Shown here one piece after another: positions 1-9,272 of a DNA stretch of 64,000 nt (position 1 is its first letter; each line of letters begins with the position of its first letter). The notes below the pieces were generated by a model. It ran no database searches, was not told the origin of the DNA, and saw nothing but the letters and a program-made list of their open reading frames with translations. A program made the translations under genes and the position numbers. Origin of the DNA: Vallitalea pronyensis (lineage in GTDB: Bacteria; Bacillota; Clostridia; Lachnospirales; Vallitaleaceae); NCBI RefSeq assembly GCF_018141445.1, contig NZ_CP058649.1:3553001-3617000 (forward strand), written 5' to 3'.

Positions 1-2
1 GT

Positions 3-108
3 AGAGCTGTCTCATGAATTCAAACCACTAATGATGATGTAAAAAATAATCATATGTTAAGCCAAATAGGAAAAATATTATTACCTATAACATGCTTGAG
101 ACAACTCT
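3..108. repeat. Inverted-repeat hairpin of the CTGTCTCA family
   Basis: The left arm AGAGCTGTCTCATG (3-16) matches the reverse complement of 95-108 at 12 of 14 positions. The loop is about 78 bases and AT-rich. It lies just past the stop codon of the minus-strand DUF11 gene, so it probably marks the end of that transcript. Related arms occur at 22474-22658 and 54926-55013. There is no clear T-run, so terminator function is inferred. Confidence 0.6.
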
Positions 109-161
109 GTTATGATGTGAAATGAATAAATCTCTATTAATGTGGAAGCTTAATTCAACGT

Positions 162-3100
162 TTAATATATGATAAAATCATTTAAATTTTCAAGTCTAAT
201 TCCTCTTACGCCAGGTTCTATAAATACGCTAACACTATTTGAATCCACAGAAGGGTATATGAATACCATGTTAATATTTGTAAAGGATTCCACTTGAGCT
301 TCATTGGTTAATGTTTCACCGGGTATAACATTATTGGTAACCCTGACTCTAAATATAAGCTCTAAACTATCACCAATACCAAGAAAAGGCACATTCCAAA
401 AAATATAGTTTTCAGATACCACATAACTTGCAACCGTACCCGCCGGAGCAATGATACTTAATGGCACATAACTTAATCCTGCAGTGATACCACCGGGTTG
501 GTCAATAACAATGATGTTATAGGCATCAGCTGAACCATCATTTGTAATGGTGATCCTGTATTCAATAATTTCGCCTGCAATGGCTTCTGTGGATACAACA
601 TAATCTGCTTGACCCCGGGATACATTTCTTTCTCCTTTTACAGGTGCTATGTTAGGATTTCTTACAAATACATCAACTGTTCCCGTCTCTTCCATTGGTA
701 GCCCGCTGGGTTCAGAATCCCAATTAACCCTACCTGTATTGGTTTGTGTTTCCGTATAGGTAGGAGGTGTAGGTGCAGAACTATCAATGAGTGCTCTGAA
801 TGAATATACCAAAGTCACAGGTGCCAATGTTGCATCAACTATTGGGATAGTAGGCCATGTAATGATTTGCCCAACCACTGAAGACGGGTCTACTGGCATG
901 GCGTCATTATCGTATGTTTGACCAATTGGCAGTACATCACTGATGACAACATTATATGCTGTTAAACCTTGAGGAACAGTCCAAGTAAGGGTATACCGTA
1001 CTGGGTCACCAACAACTCTATCATTTATATCTACTGTTTTAGTGATTGGCGCACTGGCAGTTGTTAATGTTTGACTAGCAGAACGCTCTAACCCAGGGTA
1101 TTGATAATTACTAAGATTAGGGTCAAATTGTTGAGAATAAGGTGACGTGGTATTGGCGTCATTTGTTAAGGAAATACCAGGCCCTATGCCTGCATCTACA
1201 ATTACTTGGTATGTGAGTTCTATAGCGTCATCAGGCTTTAATCGTAAAATCATCATATCTATTTGATCTGGGCTTGTAAAAACAGGTGCATTAAAAACAG
1301 GTGTCCCTGAAGAGGCTACTGCTGTTAAACTTCCCCCTACATACGTTAATAAATTTGGTATGACATCTGAAAAATCCACATCAAATGCATCCACAACTGT
1401 TCCATCCATATTCTGTGGGTTACTGATAACAATGGTATACGTATACACCTGTCCTGGTACGACGGCATTGGGTGTTGGACCAGCCACATTTTTCGTTAAT
1501 ACCATGTCAGGTTGACCAAAATTAACATCTATTTGATCTCTATCACTATATGCTATTCCTTCTGTATCTAATCCACTTAGTTTCACTAGATTAACATCTG
1601 TACCCTCAAAATCCACATCAAACATGGATACTTGAAAGTTAACCGTCCAATTGGCTGTACCTATGATAAAATTATCAAGCAACCACTCAACCCCATTATT
1701 ACCAGTTGGCGTTGGTCCTAAAATGGGCAAAAAAGGGTTATAGACAAGATTTGAAATACTAGCTGCATCTAATGTTAATGGTAAAAAGTCACTCACCAAG
1801 ATCTCTTTTTGTGTTGCATCATCAAAATAGAGATAATTAACTTGAAACTCAACTAGATCCCCAGGGGCAACTGCTGTTATGCCTGCAGGTTTTGGTGTAC
1901 CATCTCTATAATATACTTGCACCAGCTGTTTCATAATAGATGGTAACAATATCATCCCTGAACTACCTGAGCTATCAGGTGTTGGGGTAAAAGAATTAGC
2001 ATTAAAACCATTGATATCAACCGTATTACTTAATGTATCACCTGCTAAAACAGGCCCACCAGGTGGAGCGGTATAATTATTATCTACAACTGTTGTAAAT
2101 GTAATAACACCAGTTGTTGATGTAATCAATGTACCCAAACTCCATGTCACCGTTGTTAGTCCTGTTACAGGGTTTTTAACTGGTGGGGCATCAGGTGGCA
2201 CACTTGCACTCTGATAAGTTTGACCATCACCAATAACATCTGTTATAACAACGCTGTTCACGTCATCATATTGATTAACACGATAAGTTAAAGTATACGT
2301 AATAACAGTACCAACATCTAATGTTGTAGGTGCTTGACTTTTATCTATTGTAAGATCCATTGCTAAAGTCGTGCCTGTTGTCATTACAACAGGTCCTGGC
2401 AAACCCGTCATGGTAACATCATTGTCTAAAGGTGTTAAATGTGGTATCCTACTTCCGCTATTCTCTATCCCACCAACTGTAAAGTTATCCCATATAGCCA
2501 CATCATATGTTATTGTATTGGTTGAACCCATACTCAAGGCAATAGCATTCCATGTAATGGAAACAAAATCTTGACCACCAGCAGTCGGTACAACAATCGT
2601 TGGAGCTAGCAATTGTGCAGAATCTGGACCAACTGCACCTATCGGTCCTATATATCGTAATCCATTATCCATGACATCACTAATATTCACATCCGATGTC
2701 TGCCTTGTATTATTTTCTATGGTAATTTCATGTGTATAGGGCCAATCAGCTGGTGGAGGTGTACTTGCACCTTTAGGCATTTTACCAGGAACTGATTTAC
2801 GTACAGCATATTGTAGTGGTATCACACTGGTTGAATCACTTTTAGTGTATTTAATATTGCCAGGTTCACTATTACCTCTTGGCAAAGTGTCTACAGTTCC
2901 ACTAACGGATACTGGGGTTAATGGTATATTAAAAGGTACTTCTGTTCCGGTACTTCGAAAATCCTCATCGGCCATTAATGTAACATTAAATGTATATCCT
3001 ATTTCATTAGGTGCAAGATCTTTTATATCTAACCATGTTAACGTAATGGTGTCATCGACATTTAGTGTTTGTGACGTTGGTGGAACATCTGCGCTGACAA

Positions 3101-3263
3101 AAGATACACCATCTGGAATGGTCATGACATAGGTTAAGTTATACCCCCAATCGCCAGGATTACTGTTGGAAGCTGTGATTGTAACTTCTCCCGTATTGCC
3201 AAGCACAATATTCGTTGGATCAGGACTAACATCTACCGTAAATAGATTTGGATCAAAAGCCAT
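162..3263 (-). CDS. DUF11-repeat structural protein
   Basis: This 1033-residue protein is made of about seven modules of 120-150 residues, beginning near residues 10, 155, 300, 435, 580, 735 and 870. Modules carry the DUF11 pattern: a Lys/Thr strand, then 'GD..TYT', then 'V.ISDVLP.G..Y', for example SDVLPIGQTY and VIDQPGGITAGL. This family forms beta-sandwich modules in surface or stalk proteins. I see no signal peptide, membrane segment or sortase motif: the N-terminus is MAFDPNLFTVDVSP. Export by the normal Sec route is therefore not supported, and assembly inside the mother cell during sporulation is one possibility. The start ATG follows GGGAGG. It lies downstream of, and in line with, the 21-residue-repeat gene, separated by a hairpin. 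Function unknown; the domain call is firm. Confidence 0.85.
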   Translation of the reverse strand: MAFDPNLFTVDVSPDPTNIVLGNTGEVTITASNSNPGDWGYNLTYVMTIPDGVSFVSADVPPTSQTLNVDDTITLTWLDIKDLAPNEIGYTFNVTLMADEDFRSTGTEVPFNIPLTPVSVSGTVDTLPRGNSEPGNIKYTKSDSTSVIPLQYAVRKSVPGKMPKGASTPPPADWPYTHEITIENNTRQTSDVNISDVMDNGLRYIGPIGAVGPDSAQLLAPTIVVPTAGGQDFVSITWNAIALSMGSTNTITYDVAIWDNFTVGGIENSGSRIPHLTPLDNDVTMTGLPGPVVMTTGTTLAMDLTIDKSQAPTTLDVGTVITYTLTYRVNQYDDVNSVVITDVIGDGQTYQSASVPPDAPPVKNPVTGLTTVTWSLGTLITSTTGVITFTTVVDNNYTAPPGGPVLAGDTLSNTVDINGFNANSFTPTPDSSGSSGMILLPSIMKQLVQVYYRDGTPKPAGITAVAPGDLVEFQVNYLYFDDATQKEILVSDFLPLTLDAASISNLVYNPFLPILGPTPTGNNGVEWLLDNFIIGTANWTVNFQVSMFDVDFEGTDVNLVKLSGLDTEGIAYSDRDQIDVNFGQPDMVLTKNVAGPTPNAVVPGQVYTYTIVISNPQNMDGTVVDAFDVDFSDVIPNLLTYVGGSLTAVASSGTPVFNAPVFTSPDQIDMMILRLKPDDAIELTYQVIVDAGIGPGISLTNDANTTSPYSQQFDPNLSNYQYPGLERSASQTLTTASAPITKTVDINDRVVGDPVRYTLTWTVPQGLTAYNVVISDVLPIGQTYDNDAMPVDPSSVVGQIITWPTIPIVDATLAPVTLVYSFRALIDSSAPTPPTYTETQTNTGRVNWDSEPSGLPMEETGTVDVFVRNPNIAPVKGERNVSRGQADYVVSTEAIAGEIIEYRITITNDGSADAYNIIVIDQPGGITAGLSYVPLSIIAPAGTVASYVVSENYIFWNVPFLGIGDSLELIFRVRVTNNVIPGETLTNEAQVESFTNINMVFIYPSVDSNSVSVFIEPGVRGIRLENLNDFIIY

Positions 3264-3303
3264 TTATAAAATCCCTCCCTTAATCATCTTATTTTTTATT
3301 AGA

Positions 3304-3337
3304 GTTATAGAGCTTATTGTTATATAAGCTCTATAAC
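3304..3337. terminator. Hairpin between repeat-protein gene and DUF11 gene
   Basis: GTTATAGAGCTTA and TAAGCTCTATAAC form a near-perfect 13-bp stem. On the minus strand it follows the repeat-protein stop codon. The following sequence is A-rich instead of a T-run, so this may be a partial terminator or an mRNA-stability hairpin. Confidence 0.5.
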
Positions 3338-3361
3338 CACTTCATTAATTGCATTTAACTT

Positions 3362-6300
3362 TTACGTAAACTGTCCATTTAGTGCAATAAATTCTGAATG
3401 CCTAAATGTATTTGAAGCAACGAATGAACTAATACTTAGCGGATCTGCGATATTATTTTCACGTCCTGCTGTCCATACATAAACGCCAGCGGCAACCCCT
3501 AAAACCCTAACTTCATATTGTCCATCAGGAACTGCTGATATATCAAACATTCTATGATCAGATGATAGAGCTGAAAGTGGTATAACTTCTGCGGCAACAA
3601 GTGGCACTCTTGGCGATACTCCCCAGTTCATTACAATCACAGTAACCTGTTGGTCAATAGTGGTATTATTAATAAATTTCACAACTAAACTTTGAGTTTC
3701 TTCACTCATAACAACTGGTCCAGTGGTCAAATCTCTGCTATCTCCATCTACCGTAGCAAGAATAGCTGCCACTTCTGATTTAATTTCTATTAATCCATGC
3801 GTTGGATTCGTTACCAGTTCTTCTATGGTAAATATCTCCGTTTTTATCTCTACTAACCCATAAGATGGGTTTTGAATATCATCAATAATTTCAATTATTT
3901 CTGCTTTGATTTCAAATAAACCAAAGGATGGACTATTAACTGAACTTTCTATAGCTAAAACTTCACTCTTGATTTCCTCTAGGCCATAGCTTGGATTCTG
4001 TAATAGTGATTCGATGTTAATGACTTCACTCTTGATTTCTTCCAGACCATAACTAGGATTCTCTAGCAAGGACTCTATATTGATGACTTCACTCTTAATC
4101 TCTTCTAGTCCATAGCTCGGATTCTCTAGCAAGGATTCAATATTGCTTACTTCACTTTTAATTTCTTCTAAGCCATAACTTGGGTTTTCTAGTAAGGATT
4201 CTATATTGATTACTTCACTCTTAATTTCTTCCAGACCATAACTAGGATTCTCTAACAATGATTCAATATTGCTTACTTCTCGTTTGATTTCCTCTAGGCC
4301 ATAGCTTGGATTCTCAAGCAAGGATTCAATGTTAATAACTTCACTCTTAATTTCCTCTAAACCATAACTTGGGTTTTGGAGCAAAGATTCAATGTTACTT
4401 ACTTCGCTTTTAATCTCTTCAAGACCATAACTTGGATTTTCCAGTAATGACTCAATATTGCTTATTTCACTTTTAATCTCTTCCAAGCCATAACTTGGAT
4501 TCTCTAGTAAGGATTCAATATTACTTACTTCACTTTTAATTTCTTCTAACCCATAACTTGGGTTTTCTAGTAAGGATTCTATATTGATGACTTCACTTTT
4601 AATTTCTTCTAGACCATAACTAGGATTCTCTAACAATGATTCAATATTGCTAACTTCTCGTTTGATTTCCTCTAGACCATAACTTGGGTTTTCTAATAAT
4701 GATTCAATGTTACTTACTTCACTCTTAATTTCTTCCAAACCATAGCTCGGGTTCTCTAGTAAGGATTCTATATTGATGACTTCACTCTTAATTTCTTCTA
4801 AGCCATAACTAGGATTTTCGAGCAGTGATTCAATATTACTTACTTCACTTTTAATTTCTTCTAAGCCATAACTTGGGTTTTCGAGTAAGGACTCTATATT
4901 GATAACTTCACTCTTGATTTCCTCTAACCCATAACTTGGGTTTTCTAGTAAGGATTCTATATTGATGACTTCACTCTTAATCTCTTCTACACCAAAACTT
5001 GCATTTTCCAGTAATGACTCAATATTACTTACTTCTCTTTTGATTTCCTCAAGACCATAGCTTGGATTTTCGAGTAAGGATTCGATGTTACTTACTTCAC
5101 TCTTGATTTCTTCAAGACCATAACTTGGATTTTCAAGTAAAGATTCTATATTGATAACTTCGCTCTTAATCTCTTCTACGCCAAAACTTGCATTTTCTAG
5201 TAACGATTCAATATTGCTTACTTCTCTTTTGATTTCTTCCAAGCCATAACTTGGGTTCTCTAGCAAGGATTCGATGTTACTTACTTCACTCTTGATTTCT
5301 TCAAGACCATAACTTGGATTTTCAAGTAAAGATTCTATATTGATGACTTCACTCTTGATCTCTTCTACACCAAAGCTTGCATTTTCTAGTAGTGACTCTA
5401 TATTACTTACTTCGCTCTTAATTTCCTCTAATCCATAGCTTGGATTTTCCAGTAACGATTCTATGTTACTTACTTCACTTTTGATTTCCTCAAGACCATA
5501 GCTTGGATTTTCTAGCAGTGATTCTATGTTACTTACTTCACTCTTAATTTCCTCTAACCCATAACTTGGGTTTTCTAGCAAAGATTCTATATTGATGACT
5601 TCGCTCTTGATCTCTTCTACACCAAAGCTTGCATTTTCTAACAAGGATTCAATGTTGCTTACTTCTCGTTTGATTTCCTCTAAGCCATAGCTTGGATTCT
5701 CAAGCAAGGATTCAATGTTAATAACTTCACTCTTAATTTCCTCTAACCCATAACTAGGATTTTCAAGTAAAGATTCTATATTGATGACTTCACTCTTAAT
5801 CTCTTCTACACCAAAACTTGCATTTTCTAGTAAAGATTCAATATTACTTACTTCTCTTTTGATTTCTTCTAAACCATAACTAGGATTTTCAAGTAAAGAT
5901 TCAATGTTACTTACTTCACTCTTAATCTCTTCTAAGCCATAGCTTGGATTCTCAAGTAAAGATTCAATGTTACTTACTTCACTTTTAATTTCTTCTAACC
6001 CATAACTTGGATTTTCGAGCAGTGATTCAATATTGATGACTTCACTCTTAATCTCTTCTACACCAAAACTTGCATTTTCTAGTAGTGACTCTATATTACT
6101 TACTTCGCTCTTAATTTCCTCTAACCCATAACTTGGGTTTTCTAGCAAAGATTCTATATTAATGACTTCGCTCTTGATTTCTTCCAGACCATAACTAGGA
6201 TTTTCAAGTAAAGATTCAATATTGATGACTTCACTCTTAATCTCTTCTACACCAAAGCTTGCATTTTCTAACAAGGATTCAATATTACTTACTTCTCTTT

Positions 6301-7405
6301 TGATTTCCTCTAAACCATAACTTGGGTTCTCTAGTAAGGATTCGATATTACTTACTTCACTCTTAATTTCTTCTAAACCATAACTTGGATTTTCTAGTAT
6401 AGATATAACTGCCCCTACACTTGTGTTTTCTAGCATAGACTCAATGTTGCTAACTTCACTTTTAATCTCTTCCAATCCATAACTTGGGTTTTCTAGCAAA
6501 GATTCTATATTACTAACTTCACTTTTAATTTCTACCAAGCCATATGTTGGACTATTTATTACACGTTCTATATCTACTATTTCTGATTTAATCTCTACTA
6601 AACCATGAGTTGGATTGGTTACTAACTCTTCTATCACACTTACTTCTGATTTTATTTCTACTAAACCATGAGTTGGATTTGTCACTAACTCTTCTATCAC
6701 ACTTACTTCTGATTTTATTTCTATTAAACCATGAGTTGGATTCGTTACTAACTCTTCTATCACACTTACTTCTGATTTTATTTCTACTAAACCATGGGTT
6801 GGATTGGTTACTAACTCTTCTATCACAGCTATCTCTGACTTAATTTCCACTAAGCCATGAGTTGGATTCGTCACTAATTCTTCTATCACGCTTACCTCTG
6901 ACTTAATTTCCACTAAGCCATGAGTTGGATTCGTCACTAATTCTTCTATCACGCTTACCTCTGACTTAATTTCTACTAAGCCATGAGTTGGATTCGTTAC
7001 TAATTCTTCAATTACAGCTATTTCGGATTTGATTTCAATCAAACCATGGGTTGGGTTGGTAACATGTTCTTCAATTACCACTACTTCCGATTTAATTTCA
7101 ATCAAACCATGGGTTGGGTTGGTAACATGCTCTTCAATTACTGCTACTTCCGACTTAATTTCAATTAAACCGTGGGTAGGGTTAGTTACTAACTCTTCCA
7201 CCACTTCTAACTCCGACTTAATTTCCACTAAGCCGTGGGTTGGGTTCGTGACTAAATTTTCTATAATTGCTACTTCACGCTTAATTTCTTTTAACCCATA
7301 ACATGGATTGGTTATTTTTTTATATATTTTCTTTAGGTAATCTTTTCTTCTGTGATATGGTTCACAACAACAACCAATTGATATCCACTTGCTTTCATCA
7401 TGCAA
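3362..7405 (-). CDS. Giant 21-residue tandem-repeat protein (putative spore/surface fibre)
   Basis: This 1347-residue protein has three parts. Residues 1-31 are a basic head with a Cys cluster (GCCCEP). Residues 32-1219 are 56 full 21-residue units plus one cut-down 12-residue unit. Residues 1220-1347 are a non-repeat, beta-rich tail (…GQYEVRVLGVAAGVYVW…). The main unit is ENPSYGLEEIK followed by SEVSNIESLL. Hydrophobic residues fall at 3-4 spacing, giving exactly three heptads per unit with an NPSYG break, so a kinked coiled coil or a helix-turn rod is expected. No signal peptide or anchor is visible. The only in-frame start is TTG at 7405, preceded by GAGG five bases upstream. I recognise no named family for the whole protein. 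The cysteine cluster suggests disulfide cross-linking and a spore-coat or exosporium role, but this is inference. Confidence 0.85.
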   Translation of the reverse strand: MHDESKWISIGCCCEPYHRRKDYLKKIYKKITNPCYGLKEIKREVAIIENLVTNPTHGLVEIKSELEVVEELVTNPTHGLIEIKSEVAVIEEHVTNPTHGLIEIKSEVVVIEEHVTNPTHGLIEIKSEIAVIEELVTNPTHGLVEIKSEVSVIEELVTNPTHGLVEIKSEVSVIEELVTNPTHGLVEIKSEIAVIEELVTNPTHGLVEIKSEVSVIEELVTNPTHGLIEIKSEVSVIEELVTNPTHGLVEIKSEVSVIEELVTNPTHGLVEIKSEIVDIERVINSPTYGLVEIKSEVSNIESLLENPSYGLEEIKSEVSNIESMLENTSVGAVISILENPSYGLEEIKSEVSNIESLLENPSYGLEEIKREVSNIESLLENASFGVEEIKSEVINIESLLENPSYGLEEIKSEVINIESLLENPSYGLEEIKSEVSNIESLLENASFGVEEIKSEVINIESLLENPSYGLEEIKSEVSNIESLLENPSYGLEEIKSEVSNIESLLENPSYGLEEIKREVSNIESLLENASFGVEEIKSEVINIESLLENPSYGLEEIKSEVINIESLLENPSYGLEEIKREVSNIESLLENASFGVEEIKSEVINIESLLENPSYGLEEIKSEVSNIESLLENPSYGLEEIKSEVSNIESLLENPSYGLEEIKSEVSNIESLLENASFGVEEIKSEVINIESLLENPSYGLEEIKSEVSNIESLLENPSYGLEEIKREVSNIESLLENASFGVEEIKSEVINIESLLENPSYGLEEIKSEVSNIESLLENPSYGLEEIKREVSNIESLLENASFGVEEIKSEVINIESLLENPSYGLEEIKSEVINIESLLENPSYGLEEIKSEVSNIESLLENPSYGLEEIKSEVINIESLLENPSYGLEEIKSEVSNIESLLENPSYGLEEIKREVSNIESLLENPSYGLEEIKSEVINIESLLENPSYGLEEIKSEVSNIESLLENPSYGLEEIKSEISNIESLLENPSYGLEEIKSEVSNIESLLQNPSYGLEEIKSEVINIESLLENPSYGLEEIKREVSNIESLLENPSYGLEEIKSEVINIESLLENPSYGLEEIKSEVSNIESLLENPSYGLEEIKSEVINIESLLENPSYGLEEIKSEVINIESLLQNPSYGLEEIKSEVLAIESSVNSPSFGLFEIKAEIIEIIDDIQNPSYGLVEIKTEIFTIEELVTNPTHGLIEIKSEVAAILATVDGDSRDLTTGPVVMSEETQSLVVKFINNTTIDQQVTVIVMNWGVSPRVPLVAAEVIPLSALSSDHRMFDISAVPDGQYEVRVLGVAAGVYVWTAGRENNIADPLSISSFVASNTFRHSEFIALNGQFT
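3749..7312 (-). repeat. 63-bp in-frame tandem repeat array, 57 units
   Basis: The array holds 56 units of 63 bp and one 36-bp unit, all in frame. Three subtypes are seen. TNPTHGL…EELV units occupy the N-terminal dozen and reappear as the last unit. ENPSYGL…ESLL units fill the centre. ENASFGVEEIK units occur seven times, at unit numbers 18, 21, 25, 28, 32, 35 and 38. Neighbouring units differ mainly at silent codon positions, so the amino acid sequence is conserved more than the DNA. Confidence 0.95.
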
Positions 7406-7742
7406 TTAATCCTCATCTCCTCATCTGATGATACTTTATCTAACTTACAGATATTCCTTTGAGTCCGTATTACGCTTCAAAGAACACATTTACTACAGTA
7501 TATTCAAAATAATGCGAACTCGTATCCACGATTACGAATTAATACAAGCGGATTTTTAGTATGATAAAATGAAACAAGTGTCATATCATAAGTGCCATTA
7601 GATGGCCCTTACATGCCTATGTGGCAATCATTCTACTCTGTTCATTATTTCTTACTTATAGAAACCTCCACAAAGTATGTTTGATTGACTAATTAAGGGG
7701 TTAGTTGGTAATAATGAAAGGTATCAAGGAGGGAAAAAATAT
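7406..7742. other. Divergent intergenic region, 337 bp
   Basis: This region separates the minus-strand repeat-protein gene from the plus-strand oxidoreductase gene and should hold promoters for both. GAGGAGATGAGG near 7411-7422 (minus) supplies the ribosome binding site for the repeat gene. AAGGAGGG at about 7728-7735 (plus) serves the oxidoreductase. I could not identify a convincing sigma-A or sporulation-sigma promoter by eye. No small ORF stands out. Confidence 0.5.
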
Positions 7743-9272
7743 ATGTATGAATACGAATCTTATTGGATCAAATCCACACCTGCTACAAATTATCAATCAC
7801 TTGATAAAGACATTCAAGTGGATTGCCTTGTAATTGGTGGAGGTATAACAGGTATGACAGCAGCTTTTTTGCTACAAAAAGAGGGCTATCAAACTGCTCT
7901 TATAGAAAAAAATAGAATATGCCTAGGTACTACTGGACATACAACAGGAAAAATAACATCAGAACATGGGTTGATTTATGGCCATATTATGGATTTGTAC
8001 GGTCCAAAACTTGCAAAACAATATGCTAATGCTAACCAACAAGCCATACGATTTATCGCTGACCTAATTGATGAATACCATCTTGATTGTGACTTCACAA
8101 CGGAGCCTGCTTATGTGTATACCCAAGATGATGATAATGTAGCATCTGTTAACAAAGAACTTCTAGCCGCATTAAGTCTTGGTTTGCCAGCTGAGGCTGT
8201 CCAATCCCTTGAACTACCCATAAATATCATAACAGGCATTCGTTTTTCAGATCAAGCTCAGTTTCACCCTAGAAAATATATCTTAGGTTTAGCGAAGCTA
8301 TTCATTGACCATGGTGGTGCTATCTATGAGAAGACACCAGCTGTAGAACTTGATCCAAAACATAAAATTGTAAAAACGGACAAGCATACCATTACTGCAA
8401 AACATATTGTAGTAGCTACTCACTATCCTTGTTTTACAGAAGGGCATATGTTCTTTGCACGTATGTCACCCTATACATCTTACGTTACAGGTATCCGCAG
8501 AAACTCTATACTAAATAGTGGTATGTATATCAATTGTGACCGTCATGTCCGCTCTTTTCGTTATGCAAATACAGAAGATCATCAACTCTTATTGCTAGGT
8601 GGAGAATCTCATAAAACAGGTCATGGACAAGATGAAACATTACGTTACAAGACCCTTCATGATTATGCAGATGAACTCTATCCAGATATGTCCGTTGCCT
8701 ATAATTGGTCAGCCCAAGACTATATAACCATCGATTATGTGCCCTATATTGGCTTATTGTCCGAAGATTATAAAGATATTTATGTTGGAACAGGCTATGG
8801 TAAATGGGGAATGAGTAACGGTACGGTAGCTGGACTCATTATTTTTGACCTTATTAAACATGGAAGTAACCCTTGGCAAGAGGTATTTAGTCCATCACGG
8901 CACATGACTGTATCTGGTTTTAAGAATTTAGTAGCTGATTCCATTAGGAATGCAGGAAATTTTATATCCAGTCATTTTAAAGTAAGTCATCAAGATATTG
9001 CACATATCGAGCAAGGTCAAGGAGCCATTATTAAATTGGACCATATGAAAGTAGCTGTATATAGAGATCATGATAATCAATACTATTTTCTTGATCCAAC
9101 TTGTCCCCATATGAAGTGTAACGTTACATTTAATGAAGCAGAAAAGACTTGGGATTGCCCTTGCCATGGCTCAAGGTTCAATTATGACGGTTCATTTATT
9201 GATGGTCCTGCAAATAAGGAACTAAAACCTCTCCATGTTGTCGTTCGTCACCCATCAGATGATGAGGAGTAG
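7743..9272 (+). CDS. FAD-dependent oxidoreductase with C-terminal Rieske [2Fe-2S] domain
   Basis: The 509-residue protein starts with a DAO-type FAD-binding fold. The dinucleotide motif GGGITG is at residues 32-37, followed by an acidic strand end (ALIEKN) and the GTTGHTTGKI flavin loop. The C-terminus is a Rieske domain: C454-P-H456 and C472-P-C-H475 fit the CxH…CxxH cluster ligands. This architecture matches the YhfW-like family of Bacillus, whose substrate is not established. No signal peptide, so cytoplasmic. Start ATG follows AAGGAGGG. The next gene begins at the base after the stop codon, so the two form one operon. Domain calls are firm and the substrate is unknown. Confidence 0.92.
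   Translation: MYEYESYWIKSTPATNYQSLDKDIQVDCLVIGGGITGMTAAFLLQKEGYQTALIEKNRICLGTTGHTTGKITSEHGLIYGHIMDLYGPKLAKQYANANQQAIRFIADLIDEYHLDCDFTTEPAYVYTQDDDNVASVNKELLAALSLGLPAEAVQSLELPINIITGIRFSDQAQFHPRKYILGLAKLFIDHGGAIYEKTPAVELDPKHKIVKTDKHTITAKHIVVATHYPCFTEGHMFFARMSPYTSYVTGIRRNSILNSGMYINCDRHVRSFRYANTEDHQLLLLGGESHKTGHGQDETLRYKTLHDYADELYPDMSVAYNWSAQDYITIDYVPYIGLLSEDYKDIYVGTGYGKWGMSNGTVAGLIIFDLIKHGSNPWQEVFSPSRHMTVSGFKNLVADSIRNAGNFISSHFKVSHQDIAHIEQGQGAIIKLDHMKVAVYRDHDNQYYFLDPTCPHMKCNVTFNEAEKTWDCPCHGSRFNYDGSFIDGPANKELKPLHVVVRHPSDDEE

Noticed and set aside
6610..7301. Plus-strand frames of 77 and 90 codons inside the repeat gene
   Set aside because: They are antisense shadows of the 21-residue repeat and show the same periodicity. 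No ribosome binding site.
3749..7312. CRISPR-like regular DNA repeats
   Set aside because: The units are 63 bp, back to back without spacers and in frame within a long coding gene. No cas genes nearby.
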